Assembly (NCBI GenBank): GCA_947453125.1 | Contig: CANGGC010000108.1 | Span: 1 to 7,407, forward strand | Direction of reading: 5' to 3' | Origin: Planctomycetaceae bacterium | GTDB taxonomy: Bacteria; Planctomycetota; Planctomycetia; Pirellulales; UBA1268 | DNA length: 7,407 nt | Part shown: positions 1 through 5,832 of the stretch, one piece after another | Layout: the number at the start of each line of letters is the position of its first letter | Position numbering within the stretch: position 1 is the stretch's first letter | The notes under the pieces: generated by a model | The model's input: the letters and a program-made list of their open reading frames with translations, nothing else | Told to the model about the DNA's origin: nothing | Databases searched by the model: none | Program-made: the position numbers and the translations under genes

Positions 1-711
1 GAGGAGGTAATCGAGGACGAAGTCGAAGACGAAGAAGAAGGCGAGGAACACGCCGGCCAAAAACAGCCCGATACTCATCGGGAGAAAGACGTGGACATAC
101 CGCTTCTCGTGCGGGTAGAGGCCGGCGGCGACAAACGTCCAGAGCTGATAGAAGATCCACGGGCTCGCCAGGACCACCCCCACCAGCAGCGCCGCCTTCA
201 CATACATCCCGAACGCCTCCTGGGCGCTCAAGGTGGTGATGCTGACGCGTGAATCCTTGACCATCGGCTGCCAGAGGAGCACCGGCACGAGGTCGTCCAT
301 GCCGAAGCCTGCCTTTTCGTCCTCCACGCTTGCGGCCGCGGCGGCAGGCGCCGTCCCGAGGACGCGGGCCAGCCGGTCGGCATGCACCTCGCGGAGTTCG
401 AACGACATGCCGTGGTTCTCGACGGCATCGAGCACCTCCCGCCGGGAATAGGGGAGGGCAGGGCCCCCTTCGACCCGGGGCGTCCACGTGTCGAACGTCT
501 CGACGGCCCGATTGGAGTAGTAGTTGGCCAGGGCCCGCTTGAGCGGCTGTTCGATGAGATGGACGAACGGCCGGGCGACGGCGAAGCCGATCGCCACGGC
601 AACCAGAAGCCCCAGCGTGGCCTTGATGAGACACGCCCGGAGTTCCTCCAGGTGCTCCCCGAAGGTCATCGTCGAATTCTGGAACAGGTCTTCGTCGTCG
701 ATGCGGGCCAT
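1..711 (-). CDS. tatC: Sec-independent protein translocase TatC (3' end cut by window edge)
   Basis: TatC is the multi-spanning inner-membrane receptor of the twin-arginine pathway; it binds RR signal peptides and recruits TatA/TatB-type proteins to export folded proteins. The 237 visible codons run from an ATG at 711 to the left edge with no stop. The cytoplasmic N-terminus carries the family hallmark HLEELR (residues 20-25), with the conserved Glu23 and Arg25. TM1 spans about 30-47 and is followed by QPL (55-57). The block EAFGMYVK (165-172) leads into TM2, then SPWIFYQLWTF (183-193) and LYPHEKR (198-204) with the conserved Glu202. TM3 begins near 209. The segment between TM1 and TM2 is about 90 residues longer than in E. 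coli TatC. No Shine-Dalgarno sequence precedes the ATG; a run of nine C lies there instead. An internal ATG at 669 (residue 15) is possible but would remove the acidic N-terminus. It lies 89 bp downstream of apgM and may be cotranscribed with it. Confidence 0.95.
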   Translation of the reverse strand, partial: MARIDDEDLFQNSTMTFGEHLEELRACLIKATLGLLVAVAIGFAVARPFVHLIEQPLKRALANYYSNRAVETFDTWTPRVEGGPALPYSRREVLDAVENHGMSFELREVHADRLARVLGTAPAAAAASVEDEKAGFGMDDLVPVLLWQPMVKDSRVSITTLSAQEAFGMYVKAALLVGVVLASPWIFYQLWTFVAAGLYPHEKRYVHVFLPMSIGLFLAGVFLAFFFVFDFVLDYLL

Positions 712-757
712 GGGTGCGACCGGGGGGGGGCGGGTTCGATACGACGAATCTACTTCA

Positions 758-772
758 CATCCCGCCGGGATG
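758..772 (-). terminator. Small hairpin between apgM and tatC
   Basis: CATCCC and GGGATG form a perfect 6-bp stem around a 3-nt loop, 28 nt after the apgM stop. No U-rich run follows it on the minus strand, so it is not a classic intrinsic terminator. It could attenuate read-through into tatC or protect the apgM mRNA end. It may also be chance, since GC-rich spacers form short stems easily. Confidence 0.3.
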
Positions 773-800
773 CCCGGGAGCCTGTTTTTCCGCGGGAACG

Positions 801-2006
801 TCAGGCCCCGTACTTGCCGAGGCGTTGGGCGTGGGCCATCGCCAGGAGCATGAGATGCTTCGCCGGGAAGATCCCGAAGCCGCCGCGGAGGCATTCCCGC
901 TCCGAGAACTTCTCCAGCCCGTCCGGCCGGCAGGTGTCGGCGGCGAGGACCGTCGGCACCGGATGCCAGGAATGGCTCTTGAGAAGGCTCGGCGTGCTGT
1001 GGTCGCCGGTGACGATGAGGACGTCGGGGCGGAGGGCCTCGATCCGGGGGAGCACACGGTCGAGCTCCTCAACGCGCTTCACCTTCTGCGCGAACGCCCC
1101 GTCCTCGCCGGTGGAGTCGGTGTACTTGAAGTGGAGGAAGAAGAAGTCGTAGTCCTGCCAGCAGGCGGCAAGGGTGTCGACCTGCTCGTCGAGGGTGTGG
1201 GGCGAGCCGACGAGCGTCATGCCGACGAGCCGGGCGAGCCCCTTGTACATCGGGTAGACGGCGATCGCCGCCGCGCGGAGCCGGTAGAGCTCCTCGTAGC
1301 TCGGGAGCTTCGGCTTGGCCGCGAATCCGCGGAGCACCATGCCGTTGGCCTTCGGCTCGTCGGCGAGGATCCGCCGGGCCTGGATGACGAACTCGTTGGC
1401 CACCTCCGCCGTCCGCGCGGCGGCGGGGGTGTGGGCTTTGGGATCGAGGGGGGCAACGCCCGTGGCCTGCGGATCGGTGTCGGCCACGGCGCCGTCGAGC
1501 CCCTTGCCCCGGAAGACGACGACGAAGCGGTGTTCCTTGACCGGCTTCACGAACGTCTCGACGCCGGGGATCTTCACCCCCTGGAGTCGCTCGACCACCT
1601 TGTAGCTCTCCTCCGACGGGATCCGTCCGGCACGGCGGTCGCTGATCAACCCGGCCGAGTCGAGCGTGCAGAAGTTGCCCCGGGCGGCGACGTCTTCCGG
1701 GCCGAGTTCGAAGCCGATGCCGGTCGCCTCGAGGGCGCCACGGCCGATCCTGAACTCGAGCGGGTCGTAGCCGAACAGGCCGAGGTGTCCGGGGCCGGAG
1801 CCGGGAGTGATCCCCGGCAGCACCGGCACGCTCGAGCCACTCGTTCCGCGACGGACCAGCGCGTCGAGGTGGGGCGTGATGGCCGTCTCGAGCTCCGTCT
1901 TTCCACCCGGATCGAGCGGCAACCCACCGAGACCGTCGGCGACCACCATCACGATCTTGGACGACGACTTCTCGGCCAGTTCACGCACCAGTTCATGCTC
2001 GATCAC
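801..2006 (-). CDS. apgM: 2,3-bisphosphoglycerate-independent phosphoglycerate mutase, archaeal type (aPGAM)
   Basis: This cytosolic enzyme interconverts 3- and 2-phosphoglycerate in glycolysis and gluconeogenesis (EC 5.4.2.12). It belongs to the alkaline phosphatase superfamily and uses two metal ions and a serine that is transiently phosphorylated. The 401 residues match the usual aPGAM length of about 400. Visible motifs are MVVADGLGG (20-28) with metal-ligand Asp24; TPGSGPGHLGLFGYDP (67-82) with the probable nucleophile Ser70; LHFKYTDSTGEDG (291-303), typical of the family; and VTGDHSTPS (332-340) with Asp335 and His336, followed by His345 in HSWHP. The start is GTG at 2006, chosen because GAGGAG sits about 8 nt upstream and because the next in-frame starts lie inside the conserved beginning. 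The next gene on the strand is tatC, and the gene on the other side diverges. All key residues seem present, so I expect an active enzyme. Confidence 0.95.
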   Translation of the reverse strand: MIEHELVRELAEKSSSKIVMVVADGLGGLPLDPGGKTELETAITPHLDALVRRGTSGSSVPVLPGITPGSGPGHLGLFGYDPLEFRIGRGALEATGIGFELGPEDVAARGNFCTLDSAGLISDRRAGRIPSEESYKVVERLQGVKIPGVETFVKPVKEHRFVVVFRGKGLDGAVADTDPQATGVAPLDPKAHTPAAARTAEVANEFVIQARRILADEPKANGMVLRGFAAKPKLPSYEELYRLRAAAIAVYPMYKGLARLVGMTLVGSPHTLDEQVDTLAACWQDYDFFFLHFKYTDSTGEDGAFAQKVKRVEELDRVLPRIEALRPDVLIVTGDHSTPSLLKSHSWHPVPTVLAADTCRPDGLEKFSERECLRGGFGIFPAKHLMLLAMAHAQRLGKYGA

Positions 2007-2241
2007 GCTGCTGTCTCCTCTCGGGGCAGGGAAGGGGGCCCCTCGTCAAGAAGCCCCTGATGTTCGGGAGCCCCTGTTGTCGGCCGAGACGGCGGCCACT
2101 TCAAGGGCATTTCCACGCCGGCGGCGAAACCGGACGGCACAGGCGTCCTCCGCCCCCCATGGCATCGCCCACCGACCCTATATTCTGCCGGTCGTTCTGT
2201 CCCCGCCTCCGCTCCCTCCGCTTCCTATCGCCCCTCCCGTC
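2007..2241. other. Divergent intergenic region between apgM and the isomerase-like gene
   Basis: These 235 bp must hold the promoters for both divergent genes. Next to the apgM start is its Shine-Dalgarno sequence (GAGGAG on the minus strand, about 2014-2019). A TATATT at 2179-2184, in an otherwise very GC-rich stretch, is a candidate -10 box for the plus-strand gene, but no convincing -35 lies 17 nt upstream. Two imperfect tandem copies starting AGCCCCTG occur at 2052-2067 and 2070-2084. I see no RNA gene or riboswitch-like fold. Frames open through here on the plus strand are extensions over the antisense of apgM and are unlikely to be coding. Confidence 0.5.
2179..2184 (+). promoter_or_regulatory. 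Possible -10 element for the isomerase-like gene
   Basis: TATATT lies 57 nt upstream of the ATG at 2242 and is an AT-rich island in GC-rich sequence. There is no TTGACA-like hexamer at the right distance upstream and no extended TG motif. This is a suggestion from base composition only. Confidence 0.2.
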
Positions 2242-3447
2242 ATGAGTGTTCTCCGCCCCCGGCCGCCGACCGATCCGATCGAGCACCGGCCTCCCTCCGG
2301 GGTGCTGTCGGCCGACGGCCACATTGACCCGCGCTGGCGTTCGTTCCTCGAGCTGGCGGAGAGGGTCCGCGGCGCGGTGGCCTCCGCGTGCGGGACGGAG
2401 ACGGAAGGGATGCTCGAGGCCTACGGCACGACCCGGAGCCAGGCCCGCCGGCGCGACAGCGCGCTGTTTGGGATCCTCGATGTCGCCAGGGGCGTGCGGG
2501 AGTCGGTCGATCGCGTCATCGTCATCGGCGACCGGGCCGACCGGGCCCTGGTCGATCTCCTCTTGAGCACCTGCTGTCATCCACACCACGACGCTCTCCC
2601 CCGGCATGAGCGCGGCGGCAGACCCCGGATCTGGACGCTCGGCCCCGACGACGATGACGACACCGTCCAGGGAATCCTCGACGCGCTCAGGACTCAGACC
2701 GGCGACAGGCTCCTCGATGCGTGGGGCGTGGTGCAGGTCGGTCCGTGCCGCGAAGCCTTTACACAGGACTGCGTCAGGCTCTTCGCCGAGGGGGGGGATC
2801 CGACCGCGCGGCACGTCGCGGCGCCCGCGATGGTGGTGGCCGCGGCGGCCGACCCTTCTGGCCATCCCACCGTCTCCGTCCCGGCGGCGTCCGGCGATCA
2901 ATCGATCTCTCCGTCGTCGCCGCGGGAGAGCGCTGGAGTGTTCACAGCCGCATCGCTCCTCCCGGCGGCGATCGCCGGCATCGACGTCGTGCGACTCCTC
3001 GAAGGGGCCGCCGCCATGGCGAGGCGGTTCCGCGAAGCCCCCGCCGAGGCCAATCCGGTCGTTTCCTTGGCGCTCGTCGGGCGCTGGCTCGCTGCGGCCG
3101 CGGATCCTCTCGGCGGAGTGCCGCGACGCCACCTCCTCCCTCCGCGCCGGTGGCAGGGACTCGTCGAGTGGCAGGCGTCACGGTTCGCTCCGCCGGATCC
3201 CCACGCCTCCCCGGCGATCGTCGAAGCCCGGTTCACGACACCGATCACCGTCGCGGAATGCCGCCGCGCCCCGTTCGCGACGATCCCCCGCGGCTCCCCC
3301 GGCCGGACGGCCGACCGTCGTGGCGCCCGGCAGGCTTCCCCGACCGCCGCCGACCAACTCCTCCTGCCGCGATGCGACGAGCACACCCTCGGGCAGTTGC
3401 TCGAGGGGCTCCGCCTCGCCGCGGCAATCGAAGCGAGCCTCCGCTGA
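2242..3447 (+). CDS. Degenerate glucose-6-phosphate isomerase-like protein (probable pseudoenzyme)
   Basis: I read this 401-aa protein as a diverged homologue of phosphoglucose isomerase, an SIS-fold enzyme. Three blocks resemble that family: HPHHDALPRHERGGRPRIW (113-131) followed by DDDDDTVQGILDAL (136-149); LLPAAIAGIDVVRLLEGAAA (239-258), then RFREAP and NPVV; and CDEHTLGQLLEGLRLAA (378-394) near the end. The usual catalytic signatures are missing. The glycine-rich GIGGSYLG site reads VIGDRADRAL (94-103). The SKSGGT-type phosphate loop position reads VVQVGPCREAF (163-173). The GGRFSV segment reads ESAGVFTAAS (229-238). The chain stops before the terminal catalytic-lysine segment. It is also shorter than the usual 440-550 aa. 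The ATG at 2242 has no Shine-Dalgarno sequence. The frame is open and its composition matches the neighbours, so it looks like a maintained gene. It may be a regulatory or sugar-phosphate-binding protein; isomerase activity is unlikely. The homology comes from recalled family motifs and has not been tested by alignment. Confidence 0.7.
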   Translation: MSVLRPRPPTDPIEHRPPSGVLSADGHIDPRWRSFLELAERVRGAVASACGTETEGMLEAYGTTRSQARRRDSALFGILDVARGVRESVDRVIVIGDRADRALVDLLLSTCCHPHHDALPRHERGGRPRIWTLGPDDDDDTVQGILDALRTQTGDRLLDAWGVVQVGPCREAFTQDCVRLFAEGGDPTARHVAAPAMVVAAAADPSGHPTVSVPAASGDQSISPSSPRESAGVFTAASLLPAAIAGIDVVRLLEGAAAMARRFREAPAEANPVVSLALVGRWLAAAADPLGGVPRRHLLPPRRWQGLVEWQASRFAPPDPHASPAIVEARFTTPITVAECRRAPFATIPRGSPGRTADRRGARQASPTAADQLLLPRCDEHTLGQLLEGLRLAAAIEASLR

Positions 3448-3457
3448 ACGACCGGCG

Positions 3458-3475
3458 CCCCGGGCCGGCCCGGGG
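3458..3475. repeat. Perfect 18-bp GC palindrome after the isomerase-like gene
   Basis: CCCCGGGCC followed by GGCCCGGGG is self-complementary over 18 bp. In RNA it would fold as a 7-bp stem with a CCGG loop, 10 nt after the stop at 3447 and 22 nt before the Shine-Dalgarno sequence of the next gene. No U run follows, so simple intrinsic termination is unlikely. It could pause transcription or stabilise mRNA ends between the two co-oriented genes. Confidence 0.45.
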
Positions 3476-3511
3476 TGGTATCATCCCGCCACCCCCCGGA
3501 GAAGGACACCA

Positions 3512-4267
3512 TTGGCCATCACGCTCACCTGGATTGGACACGCCACGTGGCTCGTTGACACGGGCCACGGCGTTCTCCTCGTTGATCCGTTCTTCGACGA
3601 ATCCCCGACGGCCTGCATGAAGGGGGCGGACGTCGCCTGCGACGCGATCCTCGTGACGCACGGTCACGCCGATCATGTCGGCGATCTCGTCCCGATCGCC
3701 CGTCGCACCGGCGCCCCGGTCTACTGCAACTGGGAGATCGCCCAGTGGCTGGGAGGGCAGGGGATCGACAATGTCCGTCCGATGAACCTCGGCGGGCGGA
3801 CAACCATCCCCGGCGGCACCGCGAAGATGGAACTCGCCCATCACTCGTCGAGCCTTCCGGACGGAAGTTACGGCGGGACGGCAGCCGGATGGCTCCTCGA
3901 CATCGGTGGTGTGAGGGCCTACTTCGCCGGCGACACCGCGCTGTTCAACGACATGGAGCGGATCGGGAGGCGGGACGGTAGCGGCCGTGGACTCGATGTG
4001 GCCATCGTCCCGATCGGTGACCTGTTCACGATGGGGCCCGACGATGCCGTCGAGGCGATCAGGCTTCTCGCCCCGCAGGTCGCCCTGCCGACGCACTACG
4101 ACACCTGGCCGCCGATCCGGCAGGACGCATCGGCGTGGGCCCGCCGGGTGAGCGAGGAGACCGGGACCGACGCCCGCGTGCTCCGCCCGGGCGAGCGAAT
4201 CCGCATCGATGTCGTCGCCGATCCCCGGGCAGCCGACGCAGCAACGGGGCGTCAAAGCCCCCGCTGA
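3512..4267 (+). CDS. UPF0173-type metal-dependent hydrolase (metallo-beta-lactamase fold)
   Basis: This 251-aa protein belongs to the metallo-beta-lactamase superfamily of metal-dependent hydrolases, UPF0173 branch, whose physiological substrate is generally not established. It opens with ITLTWIGHATWLVDTG (3-18), the characteristic first strands with His10, and then LLVDPFFDE (22-30). The metal site is THGHADH (49-55), giving His50, His52, Asp54 and His55. AHHSSS (109-114), AGDTALF (139-145) with Asp141, and LPTHYDTWPP (192-201) with His195 complete the ligands. IGDLFTMGPDDAVEA (168-182) is also typical of this branch. It is slightly longer than the usual 225-230 aa because of a polar C-terminal tail after about residue 235. 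The start is TTG at 3512, chosen because GGAGAAGGA (3498-3506) lies 5 nt upstream and the protein then begins at the conserved first strand. No signal peptide is seen, so it is probably cytosolic. It converges with the Rieske gene. Confidence 0.9.
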   Translation: MAITLTWIGHATWLVDTGHGVLLVDPFFDESPTACMKGADVACDAILVTHGHADHVGDLVPIARRTGAPVYCNWEIAQWLGGQGIDNVRPMNLGGRTTIPGGTAKMELAHHSSSLPDGSYGGTAAGWLLDIGGVRAYFAGDTALFNDMERIGRRDGSGRGLDVAIVPIGDLFTMGPDDAVEAIRLLAPQVALPTHYDTWPPIRQDASAWARRVSEETGTDARVLRPGERIRIDVVADPRAADAATGRQSPR

Positions 4268-4293
4268 CAGGGCGCAGGCGGCCGTTCAGCGGG
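4260..4293. terminator. Bidirectional hairpin containing both convergent stop codons
   Basis: CCCGCTGA (4260-4267) and TCAGCGGG (4286-4293) form a perfect 8-bp inverted repeat around an 18-nt loop. The left arm ends with the TGA of the hydrolase gene and the right arm begins with the complement of the Rieske TGA, so the structure is equivalent on both strands. No U tract follows on either side. It is the only structure between the convergent genes and is a plausible shared transcription end. Confidence 0.5.
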
Positions 4294-4627
4294 AGGTGAC
4301 CAGCGGTCGCGGAGGCGTGACCCGGACCTCGATCGCATCACCGACGACCCGGACCTCGAAGACGTCGACCTTCAGCCGGGGGTTGTCGCACCAAGCACCG
4401 TCGCACAAACGAAACCGCCAGGCGTGCCACGGACAGGTCACCTCGCCGTCGCGGAGGGGCCCGCTGCCGAGGGACGCTCCCATGTGAGGGCAGAGATCGT
4501 CGATCGCCGCAAAGGACGTACCATCGTTGAACACCGCCACGAGGCGTCCACCGACCTCGTACGTGCGTCCTTCGCCGGCAGGAATGTCGCCGACCCGGGC
4601 GACGGGCGTAAACGGGACTTCGGACAT
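4286..4627 (-). CDS. Small Rieske [2Fe-2S] ferredoxin
   Basis: This 113-aa single-domain Rieske protein resembles the ferredoxin components of ring-hydroxylating dioxygenases and the NirD subunit of nitrite reductase. Its likely role is cytosolic one-electron transfer. The cluster motifs are CPHMG (46-50) and CPWHAWRF (65-72), giving Cys46 and His48 plus Cys65 and His68 in the canonical C-X-H-X16-C-X2-H spacing. LRDGEVTCPWH is typical of the soluble ferredoxin class. The domain fills the whole chain, and no TAT signal or membrane anchor is present, unlike cytochrome bc1 Rieske proteins. The start at 4627 gives MSEVPFTPVARVGDIPAG, as expected for the family; an upstream extension to 4675 would run into the divergent gene. 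A weak AGGG lies about 8 nt upstream. No oxygenase or reductase partner is encoded nearby, so its redox partner cannot be inferred here. Confidence 0.93.
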   Translation of the reverse strand: MSEVPFTPVARVGDIPAGEGRTYEVGGRLVAVFNDGTSFAAIDDLCPHMGASLGSGPLRDGEVTCPWHAWRFRLCDGAWCDNPRLKVDVFEVRVVGDAIEVRVTPPRPLVTSR

Positions 4628-4659
4628 GCTTCGACCCTGCGACAGGAAGGAACACCGTG

Positions 4660-5598
4660 ATGCACGCCCCGGCAACTCCCGCGGACGAGCCCGCCCCCGA
4701 TGATAACCGTGATGCCAGCCGTCATCCCCATCCGGGCGCCGCCGGGCGGATCAGGCTCCTCGTCCTCGACATCGACGGCACCGTGAGCAACAGCCGCCAC
4801 GAGATCGAGGATGCCACGGTGCAGGCCGTGGCCCGCGTGCAGGAGGCCGGGATAGCGATCCTCCTGGCCACCGGTCGGCGCTACCGTGACGTTCTCCCGG
4901 TGGCGGCCCGGCTGGGAATCGAGGGGCCACTGGTGACCGCATCGGGGGCGCTGGTGAAGCGGACGAGCGATCATGCCACGCTCTTCCGGGCGAGCTTCGA
5001 TCCCGAGGCGCTTGCCGAGGTGCTGGCGCGCATCAATGCCCGTGGCCTCGAGCCGATCCTCTACACGGACAGCTTCGCCGAGGGATTCGACTTCCACTGC
5101 CGCCGCCTTCCCGGCTCGGAGGGCGCAGATCCCCCCAAAGGGGTCGGCGAATACCTGGCCCGCAACCGACACCTCGCCCGGATCGACCCCGGCCTCGATC
5201 GCCATCCGCCGGCGGGGGTGTTCGCTGGATTCACGATGGGGGATCGCGGCACGATGCTCGATCTCGAGCGCGAGCTCGACGGGGCCTGCCCGCATCGCCT
5301 CTCGCTCCACTGTATTCGCAGCCCTCGCTACCTCGACTGGATGTGCGAGATCGCCCCGGCAGGGGTCACGAAGTGGAGCGGCGTGGCGGCGATCGCTGCG
5401 GCGGGAGGCATCCTGCCGCGACAGGTGTGCGCGGTCGGCGACGACGTCAATGACCTGCCGATGATCCGAGCCGCCGGCCTCGGGATCGCGATGGGGAATG
5501 CGCTCCCGGAGGTCCAGGCCGCCGCCGATGTCGTCGTCTCCAGCCACGACGACGGCGGAATCGGCGACGTGGCCGAGCTCCTCGTCGGACACCGCTGA
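4660..5598 (+). CDS. Cof-type HAD-IIB family phosphatase
   Basis: This 312-aa hydrolase belongs to the haloacid dehalogenase superfamily, subclass IIB (Cof/YbiV-like), whose members usually dephosphorylate sugar phosphates or similar cytosolic metabolites. All four HAD motifs are visible: motif I LDIDGTVSN (36-44) with nucleophile Asp37 and acid/base Asp39; motif II LLATGRRY (68-75) with Thr71; motif III Lys238 in GVTKWSG; and motif IV GDDVNDLPMI (260-269) with the metal-binding acidic residues. The segment from about 85 to 230 is the C2 cap that sets substrate choice. GLGIAMGNALPEVQAAAD (273-290) is the classic Cof tail. About 30 polar, His- and Asp-rich residues precede the first strand and look disordered. 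GGAAGG at 4645-4650 serves either the ATG at 4660 or an adjacent in-frame GTG at 4657. The substrate cannot be read from sequence. It diverges from the Rieske gene with about 30 bp between starts. Confidence 0.92.
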   Translation: MHAPATPADEPAPDDNRDASRHPHPGAAGRIRLLVLDIDGTVSNSRHEIEDATVQAVARVQEAGIAILLATGRRYRDVLPVAARLGIEGPLVTASGALVKRTSDHATLFRASFDPEALAEVLARINARGLEPILYTDSFAEGFDFHCRRLPGSEGADPPKGVGEYLARNRHLARIDPGLDRHPPAGVFAGFTMGDRGTMLDLERELDGACPHRLSLHCIRSPRYLDWMCEIAPAGVTKWSGVAAIAAAGGILPRQVCAVGDDVNDLPMIRAAGLGIAMGNALPEVQAAADVVVSSHDDGGIGDVAELLVGHR

Positions 5599-5832
5599 AG
5601 GCCCTGACGGAGACAAGGAGGAATCGCGTCGCCTTCCCATCCCCCCCAGCATGAACCGGCGTGCAGGAACCCCGGCGGGGAAAGGGCGACTTGGGGGAGG
5701 GGACAGTGGGCCTCCGTCCCCCGGGCTGTGGCGGGGACGGTGTGCGGTTGTCCCCGGCGGCGGCGGTCCCTACAAGTCTGCCTCCCTGGCCATCCCGGCT
5801 TCGCCCTCCGTCCCTCCCGGACCCGGTCTCCG
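5599..5832. other. Intergenic region with phased inverted hexamers
   Basis: These 234 bp separate the HAD gene from the final operon. AAGGAGGAA at 5614-5622 is a near-perfect Shine-Dalgarno sequence with no ATG, GTG or TTG at a usable distance. CCCCGGCGGGG at 5670-5680 is a small palindrome. Four alternating GGGGAC/GTCCCC hexamers follow at 5699-5755. No AT-rich promoter box stands out for the downstream genes. A reading frame from an ATG at 5651 crosses the region but is low-complexity and overlaps the next gene, so I do not call it. Confidence 0.6.
5699..5755. repeat. Alternating GGGGAC/GTCCCC hexamers with exact 17-nt period
   Basis: GGGGAC at 5699 and 5733 and GTCCCC at 5716 and 5750 are each separated by exactly 11 nt, so the unit repeats every 17 nt. 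The array can fold as two tandem hairpins (5699-5721 and 5733-5755), each with a 6-bp stem and 11-nt loop, as one central hairpin (5716-5738), or as a long stem joining the outer arms. The second hairpin gains one more C-G pair (5732/5756). Loop sequences are not conserved. Similar GGGGAC/GTCCCC hairpins occur in REP-type elements linked to Y1 transposases, which is an inference from memory. Confidence 0.6.

Noticed and set aside
714..2060. A 448-codon open frame on the plus strand
   Set aside because: It lies antisense to apgM, whose protein has clear family motifs; in very GC-rich DNA such mirror frames stay open by composition. Its translation shows no recognisable domain.
1807..2241. Upstream extension of the isomerase-like gene
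   Set aside because: It would overlap the antisense of apgM and add a low-complexity, Pro-rich leader with no family similarity; the ATG at 2242 is a better start.
2101..3132. A 343-codon open frame on the minus strand
   Set aside because: It is antisense to the isomerase-like gene and its translation is Arg-, Gly- and Pro-rich without motifs.
2242..3447. Frameshifted remains of an intact pgi
   Set aside because: The blocks resembling isomerase all lie in one uninterrupted frame, and the missing motifs are replaced by in-frame sequence, so simple frameshifts do not explain the divergence.
2606..3511. Long N-terminal extension of the hydrolase
   Set aside because: The extension lies in another frame of the isomerase-like gene and is Arg/Ser/Pro-rich; the TTG at 3512 has a good Shine-Dalgarno sequence and begins right at the conserved first strand.
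3245..4255. A 336-codon open frame on the minus strand
   Set aside because: It is antisense to the UPF0173-type hydrolase, which carries a full metal-binding site; the opposite frame has no motifs.
4438..5652. A 404-codon open frame on the minus strand
   Set aside because: It is antisense to the HAD phosphatase and then overlaps the Rieske gene in another frame; no domain is visible.
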